A DNA stretch of 64,000 bases from Cucumibacter marinus DSM 18995. GTDB taxonomy: Bacteria; Pseudomonadota; Alphaproteobacteria; Rhizobiales; Devosiaceae. Under the pieces are notes generated by a model that saw nothing but the letters and a program-made list of their open reading frames with translations, did not search any database and had not been told where the DNA came from. A program made the translations under genes and the position numbers. Location: the NCBI RefSeq assembly GCF_000429865.1, contig NZ_KE386980.1, forward strand, positions 118,890 to 182,889, in the 5' to 3' direction. Below, piece after piece: positions 16,024-23,840 of this stretch (positions within the stretch are counted from its first letter, which is position 1; each line of letters begins with the position of its first letter).

Positions 16024-17388
16024 TCAGACCTTCGACGCTGCTGTCAAACCGGCATCGAGGGCGTTGAGAAGGGTCTCGACGTTCTCCCGGGTGTAGATCA
16101 GCGAGGGCGAGAGGATGATATTGTTGCCCGACACGCGGATCATCGCACCAGCGGCATAGGCGCCTTCGAAGATCGCGCCGACCTTCTTCTTGTCGGCGGG
16201 GGCCTTGGTCTCGCGGTCGGCCACGAGCTCGATCGCCCACATCAATCCGATGCCGCGGACATTGCCGATCAGCTCGTGCCGCGCATAAAGATTCTGCAAA
16301 CCGATGGCGAGTTCTTCGCCACGCGCCTTGGAATTCACCGCCACGTCGTTCCTGGCGTATTCCTCGAGCGTGGCAATCACCGCCGCCGACCCTGCCGGAT
16401 GGCCCGAATAGGTATAGCCGTGGCCAATCGAGCCGCGCGCATCCGCATTGCTCTCAAAGGCTTCTGTTACCTTGCCGTTCATGAGCAGGGCACCGGTCGG
16501 GAAATAGCCATTGGTCACCGCCTTGGCGATGCACATCATGTCCGGCTTGACGCCCCAGAGCCGCGAACCGGTCCATGCGCCGGTGCGCCCGAAGGCCGTC
16601 ACCACTTCGTCGGCGATCATCAGAATGCCGTGCTTGTCGCACAGCGCACGCATCTTCGGCATGTAGCTGGCCGGCGGCACGATCACCCCGCCTGCGCCCT
16701 GCACAGGCTCCATTATGAAGGCGGCGATGGTGTCCGCGCCCTGGAAGGCGATCTCTTCGGCCGCGGCGGCCACGCACAGATCCGCAAGTTTCTCCGGATC
16801 GGTTTCGTTGAACATGTTCCGGTAGGTGTGCGGTGTCGGCAGGTGGAAGCAGCCCGGCAGCAGCGGCTCGTAATTGCGCCGGAAATTGGCATTGCCATTG
16901 ACCGAGGCGCCGCCGAAATGCACGCCGTGATAGCCCTTTTTGAGGCTGAGGAACTTGGTGCGCTCGGGTTCACCGTTGATCTTGTGATACTGGCGCGCCA
17001 GCCGGAGGGCCGTCTCGACCGCGTCCGAACCGCCGGAGGTGAAGAAGACCCGCTCCATGCCGTCGGCCTCGAACCACTTGGCGAGCTCATAGGAAGCCTC
17101 GACCGCCACATCGGTCGTGGTGCCTCGGAAGATCGAATAATAGGGCAGGGCGTCGAGCTGCTCGGAAATGGCGGTCTTGATGCTGTCGACCGAGAAGCCG
17201 AGATTGACGTTCCACAGTCCGCCGACGGCATCGAGGGTTTCGGTGCCATCAATGTCGATCAGCTTCACACCCTCACCCTTGACCAGCATCTTGGGCGGAT
17301 TGGCGCGCATGTCGGCGGGGTGGGCCATGGGGTGCCACATGTGCTGGGCATTGTTCCCCTTGAGGAAATTGCTGTCGTGATGAACCAT
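16024..17388 (-). CDS. Class III pyridoxal-phosphate aminotransferase
   Basis: Omega-aminotransferase fold; transfers an amino group, usually from a terminal amine or omega-amino acid, to pyruvate or 2-oxoglutarate. The 454-residue protein shows the PLP-binding elements: FTSGGSDAVETALRLAR (phosphate pocket), GYHGVHFGG, the Asp in ILMIADEVVTAFGRTG, and the Schiff-base Lys in MCIAKAVTNGYFPTG. Third gene of the iclR-HAD-aminotransferase run, twelve bases after the HAD gene. With an aldehyde dehydrogenase in the divergent arm, an amine-to-semialdehyde-to-acid route is plausible (inference); the actual substrate cannot be read from sequence. Confidence 0.88.
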   Translation of the reverse strand: MVHHDSNFLKGNNAQHMWHPMAHPADMRANPPKMLVKGEGVKLIDIDGTETLDAVGGLWNVNLGFSVDSIKTAISEQLDALPYYSIFRGTTTDVAVEASYELAKWFEADGMERVFFTSGGSDAVETALRLARQYHKINGEPERTKFLSLKKGYHGVHFGGASVNGNANFRRNYEPLLPGCFHLPTPHTYRNMFNETDPEKLADLCVAAAAEEIAFQGADTIAAFIMEPVQGAGGVIVPPASYMPKMRALCDKHGILMIADEVVTAFGRTGAWTGSRLWGVKPDMMCIAKAVTNGYFPTGALLMNGKVTEAFESNADARGSIGHGYTYSGHPAGSAAVIATLEEYARNDVAVNSKARGEELAIGLQNLYARHELIGNVRGIGLMWAIELVADRETKAPADKKKVGAIFEGAYAAGAMIRVSGNNIILSPSLIYTRENVETLLNALDAGLTAASKV

Positions 17389-17400
17389 TGTGGCCTCCTG

Positions 17401-18069
17401 TTAGGCAGGGATGAGCCCGAGCAGCTCAAGCGCCTGGGCATAACTTTTGCCGGGGGCCATCACGTCGAAATGCACGCATTGCATTCCAACGGCCTCGCCG
17501 CCGCGGATGTTCTTGAGTTGGTCGTCGACGAACACGCATTCCCCGGCCGACAACCCCAGCCCGTCGGTGATGAAGGCGAACGCGCGCGGGTCGGGCTTGA
17601 GAATCTCGGTGTAGGTCGCATCGACGATCAGGTCGAAATCCTGGAGAAACGGCAGTTTGCTGCGGAAATCAGCGCCATAGAACAGGTCGAGCTCGTTGGA
17701 CAGGATTGCCAGCTTGCGGCCCGCCTTTCGGGCGGTCTCGATGGCGGCAAGCGCCTCGGGTCGCATGATCGCCATCGGGTCGTCACCGCGCACCCGCTTG
17801 AGCATCTGCGCCATCTCGGTCCAGTCCTCGCCCACCAGCGCGCCGAGTTCCCGGGTGCGGGCCAGCCAGTAGTCGCGTTCGGTAATGATTCCGGCCTGCA
17901 TATCGCACCAGAGCGGATCGGTCGCCTCGTCGAACGGCCCCATCCAGGTCAGGCTGCCCGGGGCGATCCCCAGCGCCTTTTCCGACAGGTCGTGGGTTTC
18001 GAACAGGGTCTTTGACACGACCCCGCCAAAGTCCAGAACCAGCGCCTTGGCGTCGCCCGCAGCGGTCAT
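17401..18069 (-). CDS. HAD-superfamily hydrolase
   Basis: Haloacid dehalogenase-type hydrolase of 222 residues. Motif I is VLDFGGVV, with the nucleophile Asp but Gly-Gly in place of the Asp that phosphatases use two positions later; motif II Ser is in AILSNELDL, and CVFVDDQLKNI gives motif IV. The loss of the second Asp of DxD suggests a non-phosphatase (dehalogenase-like or regulatory) member, similar to YihX-type relatives (motif FDxGGV). It overlaps the iclR stop by four bases, so it is co-translated. Its substrate is unknown; the operon suggests a small organic acid derivative. Confidence 0.78.
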   Translation of the reverse strand: MTAAGDAKALVLDFGGVVSKTLFETHDLSEKALGIAPGSLTWMGPFDEATDPLWCDMQAGIITERDYWLARTRELGALVGEDWTEMAQMLKRVRGDDPMAIMRPEALAAIETARKAGRKLAILSNELDLFYGADFRSKLPFLQDFDLIVDATYTEILKPDPRAFAFITDGLGLSAGECVFVDDQLKNIRGGEAVGMQCVHFDVMAPGKSYAQALELLGLIPA

Positions 18070-18860
18070 ACCGTCTCCATGTCTTTGGTCTCGATCAATC
18101 GCTCGAAGGCCGGGGGAACCGCGCCGCCCATGCCCAGGGTCACCTCGCGCGCCGCACTCAGCAGCAGCCTGCGTAGAAGGACTTCATGCTCGTCGGTGTA
18201 GCGGGAGGTCGGGGTCGTCACGGCGATCGCACCGATGGCTTCGCCATGGGCATCGAAAAAGGGTGAGGCGGCGCCTGTCACCTCTTCCTCGAAGCCGCCT
18301 TCGGAGACGCCCACGCCCAGATGACGCGCCGTGTCGATGCGCTCGCGGAGCCGGGCAGGATCGGTCACGGTCTTGGAGGTGAAGCGGTTGAGCGAACGGG
18401 CGAGGATGTCGTCGCGCCGGGCCGCCGGGCAGAAGGCCAGATAGGCAAAGCCCGAGGCGGTCGCATGCAGCGGAAGGCGCTCTGCGTGATCCACATGCAC
18501 CCGGTTGGCGCGGTTGGTCTCGGATACCCCGCATGTCACCAGCATGTCCCCGGCCATAACCGAGGCGTGGGAAGTCTCGCCGCTCAGTTCCGTGAGCCGG
18601 GACAGGATGGGCGCGATCACCGCCTCGATGGGGCGGGTGGCCTCGCGCACACGGGCAAGGTGAAGCACGCCCGGGCCCAGCCGGTAACGGCGGTCAGCGG
18701 GGTTCTGCTCAACCAGCCCGTGCTTGATCAGCGACACCAGCAGCCGGCGCACCGCGGCCTTGTCGATGCCGGAAATGCGCGAAAGCTCGCTCAACCCGAT
18801 CTCGGGTTGGGAGGTTGAGAAAAACCCCAGCAATGTCATGGCTTTATCGACGGTTTGCAC
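18066..18860 (-). CDS. IclR-family transcriptional regulator
   Basis: Winged-helix regulator with a small-molecule-binding C-terminal domain. Residues 1-60 form the HTH (QTVDKAMTLLGFFSTSQPEIGLSELSRIS..RRLLVSL), followed by the IclR effector domain with LPLHATASGFAYLAF. The GTG at 18860 is chosen because GGGAGG precedes it by seven bases and the residues after it are the usual IclR start; 264 residues. It heads the minus-strand arm and faces the transporter genes across a 162-base gap that carries a nested palindrome, the obvious operator. Confidence 0.9.
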   Translation of the reverse strand: MQTVDKAMTLLGFFSTSQPEIGLSELSRISGIDKAAVRRLLVSLIKHGLVEQNPADRRYRLGPGVLHLARVREATRPIEAVIAPILSRLTELSGETSHASVMAGDMLVTCGVSETNRANRVHVDHAERLPLHATASGFAYLAFCPAARRDDILARSLNRFTSKTVTDPARLRERIDTARHLGVGVSEGGFEEEVTGAASPFFDAHGEAIGAIAVTTPTSRYTDEHEVLLRRLLLSAAREVTLGMGGAVPPAFERLIETKDMETV

Positions 18861-18922
18861 GCCATTCCTCCCTCGCCATAGCGCAAAAACCTGCCCGTTT
18901 TTCGCTCGGCGCCAATTATGTG

Positions 18923-18949
18923 TTGACAGAACTCGCCATGGATTACAAC
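18923..18949 (+). promoter_or_regulatory. Candidate promoter for the TTT transporter operon
   Basis: TTGACA at 18923-18928 and TACAAC at 18944-18949, 15 bases apart. The -35 is perfect, the spacing short, the -10 weak. It lies just upstream of the palindrome at 18966-19002. Confidence 0.4.
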
Positions 18950-18965
18950 ATCTATTTGCACTGCT

Positions 18966-19002
18966 GGTGACAATAATGAACCGATCGGAAATGGTTGTCA
19001 CC
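18966..19002. promoter_or_regulatory. Nested palindrome, candidate IclR-family operator
   Basis: GGTGACAA (18966-18973) and TTGTCACC (18995-19002) are exact inverted repeats, and CCGATCGG (18981-18988) sits almost at their centre. It lies between iclR and the transporter, after the candidate promoter and 20 bases before the tctC start codon, where a repressor would block transcription or the RNA could fold over the translation start. Confidence 0.5.
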
Positions 19003-19022
19003 GAGCCCATGGGAGGAAAAAC

Positions 19023-19970
19023 ATGCGCAACAGCTTTGTAGCCGCGGCAGCGGCCAGCCTTGCCACATTGGCCGCGTTCGCGGCCCCGGCGATGGCACAA
19101 TATCCGGACAAGCCCGTCTCTTTCGTCGTCCCGTTTCCGCCGGGCGATCCGGAGGACGTGCTGACCCGCATGATCGCGGAAGATTTTCAGAAGGAATACG
19201 GCACTGCAGCTGCTGTGGTGAACAAGCCCGGTGGCGGCGGTGGCCCGTTCCCAGGCGCCGTTGAAGTGGCCAATGCGCCTGCTGACGGCTACACCGTCGG
19301 GTCCTTTGTTATCGACGTGCCGGTGGTCGGTCCCTATATCGACATACCGGAACTCAACCCGAACCCGTTCGAGCCGCTCGGCATCTTCCTGACCTATCCG
19401 TTCGTGATCGTCGCCTATGGCGATGCGCCCTACGATACGATGGAAGAATTGGCCGAATATGCCCGCAGCAACGACGTGGTGCTCGGCCATTTCGGGAACT
19501 TCCTGATCCCGACCCAGGTCACCATGGCGCTGGCCAAGTCCATGGACTTCTCCTATTCGGCCGACGCCGCGTTTGACGCGCTCGACTGCAACACGCTGGC
19601 CTCGGGCGATGTCGACGTCATGAATGGCACGCTGCAATCGCTGCTGCCCTGCATCGACGACATCAAGGTGCTGGCCACCGTGACCGATAAGCGCATCCCC
19701 CTGGTGCCCGATGCCCCCACCGTGGGCGAGATCGAACCCGATCTCGATGTGGCGCTGTGGAATGGCCTGTTTGTCCACAAGGACGTGCCGCAGGAAGCGC
19801 GTGACGCCATTGTCGCCGTGGCCAAGAAGACCATGGAAAGCGGCCGTGCGCAGGGCTTCGCCACAGAAACCGGCACGGGCGTCTACTGGCAGGGTGCCGA
19901 AGAGGCGGCAGCCAGGATCGCCAAGGACGAGGAGACGCTGGGCCGTATTGAGGCTATGCTCGCCGAATAG
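19023..19970 (+). CDS. tctC: TTT-family periplasmic solute-binding protein (Bug/TctC)
   Basis: Binds the carboxylate substrate in the periplasm and delivers it to the TctA/TctB membrane parts. A signal peptide is obvious (SFVAAAAASLATLAAFAAPAMA, cleaved before QYPDKP). Then the Bug fold begins with SFVVPFPPGDPEDVLTR and GTAAAVVNKPGGGGGPFPGA. 315 residues, normal. GGGAGG precedes ATG 19023. Bug proteins bind many compounds, from citrate to nicotinate, so the ligand is open; it is most likely the compound degraded by the neighbouring enzymes. Followed by a hairpin with T-run. Confidence 0.88.
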   Translation: MRNSFVAAAAASLATLAAFAAPAMAQYPDKPVSFVVPFPPGDPEDVLTRMIAEDFQKEYGTAAAVVNKPGGGGGPFPGAVEVANAPADGYTVGSFVIDVPVVGPYIDIPELNPNPFEPLGIFLTYPFVIVAYGDAPYDTMEELAEYARSNDVVLGHFGNFLIPTQVTMALAKSMDFSYSADAAFDALDCNTLASGDVDVMNGTLQSLLPCIDDIKVLATVTDKRIPLVPDAPTVGEIEPDLDVALWNGLFVHKDVPQEARDAIVAVAKKTMESGRAQGFATETGTGVYWQGAEEAAARIAKDEETLGRIEAMLAE

Positions 19971-19982
19971 TCCGCAGGATCG

Positions 19983-20013
19983 GGCCGGGCGGACTGAAAC
20001 CGCCCGGCCTTTT
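19983..20013 (+). terminator. Intercistronic terminator/attenuator after tctC
   Basis: GGCCGGGCGG (19983-19992), seven-base loop, CCGCCCGGCC (20000-20009), then TTTTGTTTG. A perfect 10-bp stem with a T-run, inside the transporter operon: partial termination here would give more binding protein than membrane components. Confidence 0.75.
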
Positions 20014-20060
20014 GTTTGTCGCCGCCGGGTCACCTCGGCCGCAATCGGGTTTTTGACCGC

Positions 20061-20621
20061 ATGTCCGACGAACAATTTGAAGTCCACGACGCCCGTGACA
20101 TCATCGCAAGGCCGCACCGCCGCGCCGAGATCGTCTACGGCATCGCATCCTTCGCCTTTGCCATTTTCCTGTTGAGCCAGATCGGCAACGAACTGGTCTG
20201 GAAAGCGGGCACGCCTTTCACCAAACAACCCGGCTTCTGGCCCGTCATCGCCATATCCGGCATGGTCATTTTCGGTGCCTTCGAGATCGTCTCGACCATC
20301 CGGCGCAATCGGCGCCTTGAGGGCGAACCCATTGCCGGTGAGCTGTTGCGATGGCTCAAGGCCGTCGAATACCTGATCTGGTTCATGGCCTATGTGATCG
20401 CCGTACCCCAGGCCGGCTATCTGCCCGCGACCATCGTGTTTGCCGCGGCGCTCGCATGGCGTGCCGGCTACCGAAACGCCAAAGGCGTCCTCGCCGCGGT
20501 CGGGGTCGGCATCCTCACGGTCGTGATTTTCAAATCGATCCTGCAGGTCAAGATTCCCGGAGGCGCGGTCTACGAACTGCTGCCCCGCGGCATTCGCGGC
20601 TTCATGATCCAGTATTTCTAG
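20061..20621 (+). CDS. tctB: TTT transporter small membrane subunit
   Basis: Small integral membrane component with four predicted hydrophobic segments (about residues 25-45, 57-76, 98-117 and 135-160), including FWPVIAISGMVIFGAFEIV. 186 residues, usual for TctB. ATG 20061 (MSDEQFEVHDAR) follows the attenuator hairpin; an in-frame GTG upstream lies on the hairpin side and is not preferred. TctB is poorly conserved, so the call leans on the topology and on its place between the binding protein and TctA. Confidence 0.8.
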   Translation: MSDEQFEVHDARDIIARPHRRAEIVYGIASFAFAIFLLSQIGNELVWKAGTPFTKQPGFWPVIAISGMVIFGAFEIVSTIRRNRRLEGEPIAGELLRWLKAVEYLIWFMAYVIAVPQAGYLPATIVFAAALAWRAGYRNAKGVLAAVGVGILTVVIFKSILQVKIPGGAVYELLPRGIRGFMIQYF

Positions 20622-20628
20622 GTTCCAG

Positions 20629-22152
20629 ATGGACACCCTTCTCGCAAGCCTTGAAATCCTCGCCCGCTGGGACGTGATCCTGGCTTTGCTTTCGGGCGCA
20701 GTCGGCGGCGTGATCATCGGCGCCATCCCCGGCGTCGGACCGGCCATCGCCATCGCCATCCTGCTGCCGGCGACCTATGCCATGGAGCCGATCGTGGGGT
20801 TGACCCTGCTGCTCGGCATCTATGGGTCGGCCATGTTCGGCGGGGCAATACCCGCCATCCTGATCAACACCCCCGGCACACCGGTCAACGCGCTCACCAC
20901 CTATGACGGTTACCCGATGACCCGACGGGGTGAGGCGCCGCGCGCCCTTTCGCTGGCTTATGGCGCCAGCTTTGCCGGCGGCATCTTTTCGGTGGTCTGC
21001 CTCATTCTGCTGGCACCGGCACTGGCCGCCATCGCACCCAATTTCGGGTCGCGCGAAATCTTCATGGCCGCGCTGCTGGGCATGGTGCTGGTGGTCATTG
21101 CCCACAGGGGCCAGCACATGGCCGCCGGCGCGCTGATGTGTTTCGGGGTCTTTCTGGCAACCGTTGGCTTTCACGCCGGAACGCTCACCAAGCGCTACAC
21201 TTTCGACACCCAGATGCTGTCTTCCGGCATCGATCTGATCGTCGTCGTGCTGGGCCTTTTCGCCCTGTCCCAGGCCTTCTATCTGCTGTCGGGCAAGGAC
21301 GAGCGCACCGCCTCGCCCAAGCTCGGCAAGGGGTTGTTCTCAGGCCTGCGCGAGGTGATGAAGTATCCCCGGGTGGTGCTTCCCTCGGCCAGTTTCGGGG
21401 TGATCATGGGCATCATCCCCGGCGTCGGCGAATTCCTCGCCCAGTTCTTCTCCTATACGCTGGCGCAGAAGACCTCGAAAAAGCCCGAGCTGTTCGGCAA
21501 GGGCTCCCCGGAAGGCCTGATCGCCTCTGAATCCGCCAACAACGCCGTTCCCGCCGCCGCCATGATCCCGCTGCTGGCGCTCGGCATTCCTGGCGAGGCG
21601 CTGACGGCAATGATGCTGTCGGTCTTCTATGTCCACAACGTGATCCCCGGTCCGCGCCTGTTCCAGAGCCAGCCCGAATTCGTGCTCGCGCTCTATCTGG
21701 CGCTGGGGCTTCTCAACATCATCGCGCTGGCGTTCCTGCTGGGGGCGACCCGTCCGCTCCTCAAGGTCGTCGAAATCCCGAACCGTTTTCTCGGGGTCGG
21801 CATCCTGATCCTGAGTTTCGTGGGGGTCTATTCGCTGCGCAACTCGATCACCGACTGCGGGCTCGCCGCCGCCTTCGGCATGCTGGGGCTGATGCTGCGG
21901 CGCCTGCATCTGCCCATCGTGCCGGTCATTCTCGGCATGGTGCTGGGCGGCATCATGGAGGACAAGCTGCGCACCTCGCTCATTCGCGTGCAGTCGCCCA
22001 TCGACTTCATATCCCGTCCGATCGCCGCCACGATCTTCGCGATCATTGTCATCGCGATCGCGGGGCATTTCTTCTCTCTCTATCGCGCCCGCCGGTCCGC
22101 CAGAACCGCTGCCGCCTCTTCTTCTTCGACTTCGGAGCAAACGAGTGCTTGA
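20629..22152 (+). CDS. tctA: TTT transporter large membrane subunit
   Basis: Main permease subunit, 507 residues with about 10-12 membrane segments. The TctA signature is unmistakable: GAIPGVGPAIAIAILLPATY, then FGGAIPAILINTPGTP, repeated in the second half as GIIPGVGEFLAQFFSY and IPLLALGIPGEALTAM, reflecting internal duplication. Uses the proton or sodium gradient to import the ligand bound by TctC. Starts seven bases after tctB and its end overlaps the GTG start of the aldehyde dehydrogenase by eight bases, tying transport to oxidation. Confidence 0.93.
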   Translation: MDTLLASLEILARWDVILALLSGAVGGVIIGAIPGVGPAIAIAILLPATYAMEPIVGLTLLLGIYGSAMFGGAIPAILINTPGTPVNALTTYDGYPMTRRGEAPRALSLAYGASFAGGIFSVVCLILLAPALAAIAPNFGSREIFMAALLGMVLVVIAHRGQHMAAGALMCFGVFLATVGFHAGTLTKRYTFDTQMLSSGIDLIVVVLGLFALSQAFYLLSGKDERTASPKLGKGLFSGLREVMKYPRVVLPSASFGVIMGIIPGVGEFLAQFFSYTLAQKTSKKPELFGKGSPEGLIASESANNAVPAAAMIPLLALGIPGEALTAMMLSVFYVHNVIPGPRLFQSQPEFVLALYLALGLLNIIALAFLLGATRPLLKVVEIPNRFLGVGILILSFVGVYSLRNSITDCGLAAAFGMLGLMLRRLHLPIVPVILGMVLGGIMEDKLRTSLIRVQSPIDFISRPIAATIFAIIVIAIAGHFFSLYRARRSARTAAASSSSTSEQTSA

Positions 22153-23632
22153 TCAAGCCGCCATCGACGCCATTCGCCACGACCCTGTCAGCCCCCGCCA
22201 GCTATTGATTGGCGGCAAATCTGTTGCAGCGGTTTCGGGCAAGTCGATTCCCGTTTTTTCGCCCATCGATGGCAAGCAGCTGACCACCATTGCAGAAGGC
22301 GGTGCGGAAGATATCGACGCAGCGGTCAAGGCCGCACGCGAAGCGTTCGACGATGGCCGCTGGTCGCGCATGGCCCCGGCGCAGCGCAAGAAGATCATGC
22401 ATCGCTTCGCCGATCTCATCGAAAAGCATGCGCTTGAACTGGCTGTGCTCGGTGTGCGCGACAATGGCACCGAAATCTCGATGGCCTACAAGGCCGAGCC
22501 GCTGAGTGCCGCCAACACCGTGCGGTTTTATGCCGAGGCCATCGACAAGGTTTATGGCGAGGTCGCCCCGACCGCAGACAACGTGCTCGGGCTGGTCCAT
22601 CGCGAACCCATCGGGGTCGTGGGCGCAATCGTGCCCTGGAACTTTCCGCTGATGATCGGCGCCTGGAAGATCGCCCCGGCGCTCGCTGCCGGCAATTCAG
22701 TCGTTCTCAAGCCTGCCGAGATTGCCTCGCTCACCCTGTTGCGCATTGCCGAACTGGCGCTCGAGGCCGGTATGCCGGATGGCGTCTTCAATGTCGTGAC
22801 CGGGCAGGGGCGCGTGGCCGGCGAAGCGCTTGGCCTGCATATGGATGTGGATGTGCTGGTCTTCACCGGCTCCGGCGGTGTCGGCAGGCGGCTGCTCGAA
22901 TATTCCGCGCGCTCGAACATCAAGCGCGTCTATCTCGAACTGGGCGGCAAATCCCCCAATATCGTCTTCGCCGACGCCCCGGACCTCGATGTCGCGGCCA
23001 AGACCGCGGCCTTCGGCATTTTCCGCAATGCCGGCCAGGTCTGCGTCGCCGGATCCCGGCTTTTGGTCGAAGCCTCGATCCATGACGAGTTCGTCGAGAA
23101 GGTGAAGCAGATCGCCGAGAAGATGACGGTCGGTGACCCGCTCGACGTCAATTCCGCAATCGGCGCCGTGTCCTCCGAGGTCCAGCTCGAAAAAGACCTC
23201 GAATTCATCACCGAGGCAGAGCGGGAAGGGGCGCGACGCGTCACCGGCGGCGAACGCATCCGTACCGAGACCGGCGGTTACTATCTCGCGCCCACCATCT
23301 TTGACGGGCTGAAGCCTGACATGACCCTGGCGCGCGAAGAGGTCTTTGGGCCGGTGCTCGGGGTGCTCAAATTCGAGGGCGAGGAAGAGGCGGCGCGGCT
23401 GGCCAACGACACGGTCTATGGCCTTGCCTCGGCGGTCTGGACGCAGAACCTGTCGCGTGCCCACCGCATGATCCGTGCCATCAAGGCCGGGGTCGTGCAT
23501 GTGAACACCTATGGCGGCGCGGACGGCACGGTGCCGCTTGGCGGTGTCAAGCAGTCCGGGAACGGTCATGACAAGTCGCTTCACGCGCTTGACAAATACG
23601 TGGATCTCAAGACCGCTTGGATCCAGCTTTAG
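22145..23632 (+). CDS. NAD-dependent aldehyde dehydrogenase of the TTT operon
   Basis: 495-residue ALDH: cofactor segment VPWNFPLMIGAWKIAPALAAG, Glu of LELGGKSP (about 265) and catalytic Cys of NAGQVCVAGSR (about 300), C-terminal GGVKQSGNGHDKSLHALDKY. It resembles the broad betaine/gamma-aminobutyraldehyde-type ALDHs (inference). The GTG at 22145 is the only sensible start, since the preceding codons in this frame read out of phase over tctA. Overlap with tctA means co-translation. The product of the class III aminotransferase in the other arm would be a suitable aldehyde. Confidence 0.9.
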   Translation: MLDQAAIDAIRHDPVSPRQLLIGGKSVAAVSGKSIPVFSPIDGKQLTTIAEGGAEDIDAAVKAAREAFDDGRWSRMAPAQRKKIMHRFADLIEKHALELAVLGVRDNGTEISMAYKAEPLSAANTVRFYAEAIDKVYGEVAPTADNVLGLVHREPIGVVGAIVPWNFPLMIGAWKIAPALAAGNSVVLKPAEIASLTLLRIAELALEAGMPDGVFNVVTGQGRVAGEALGLHMDVDVLVFTGSGGVGRRLLEYSARSNIKRVYLELGGKSPNIVFADAPDLDVAAKTAAFGIFRNAGQVCVAGSRLLVEASIHDEFVEKVKQIAEKMTVGDPLDVNSAIGAVSSEVQLEKDLEFITEAEREGARRVTGGERIRTETGGYYLAPTIFDGLKPDMTLAREEVFGPVLGVLKFEGEEEAARLANDTVYGLASAVWTQNLSRAHRMIRAIKAGVVHVNTYGGADGTVPLGGVKQSGNGHDKSLHALDKYVDLKTAWIQL

Positions 23633-23684
23633 GTGCGGCGCAGGGACAGACGAGTGAGTATGTTTCGTCATTCCACCAGCCAGG

Positions 23685-23795
23685 CCTCATCCTGAGGCGG
23701 GAGCGCCTCGGGCGCGACCCTTGAAGGATGTGCAATATGCCCTCGCCCTTCGAGGCTCGGCTGCGCCTCGCACCTCAGGGTGAGGATACTAGAAA
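23685..23795. repeat. Dispersed intergenic repeat module
   Basis: CCTCATCCTGAGGCGGGAGC... at 23685-23730 recurs at 51495-51540 with about four differences in 46 bases. A second palindrome follows (CCCTCGCCCTTCGAGGC to CACCTCAGGGTGAGGA). The 208-base gap it fills otherwise holds only the Shine-Dalgarno AAAGGA before the next gene. Confidence 0.75.
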
Positions 23796-23840
23796 GCTCC
23801 ACGGTGCCATTGGCGTACCGAACGCACAAAAGGACTATCC

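Noticed and set aside
16015..18015. 666-codon plus-strand frame opposite the aminotransferase and HAD genes
   Set aside because: Antisense shadow; the minus-strand genes have complete active-site motifs.
18861..20759. Minus-strand continuation of the IclR frame over the transporter
   Set aside because: Antisense to tctC and tctB; the IclR start with ribosome binding site is at 18860.
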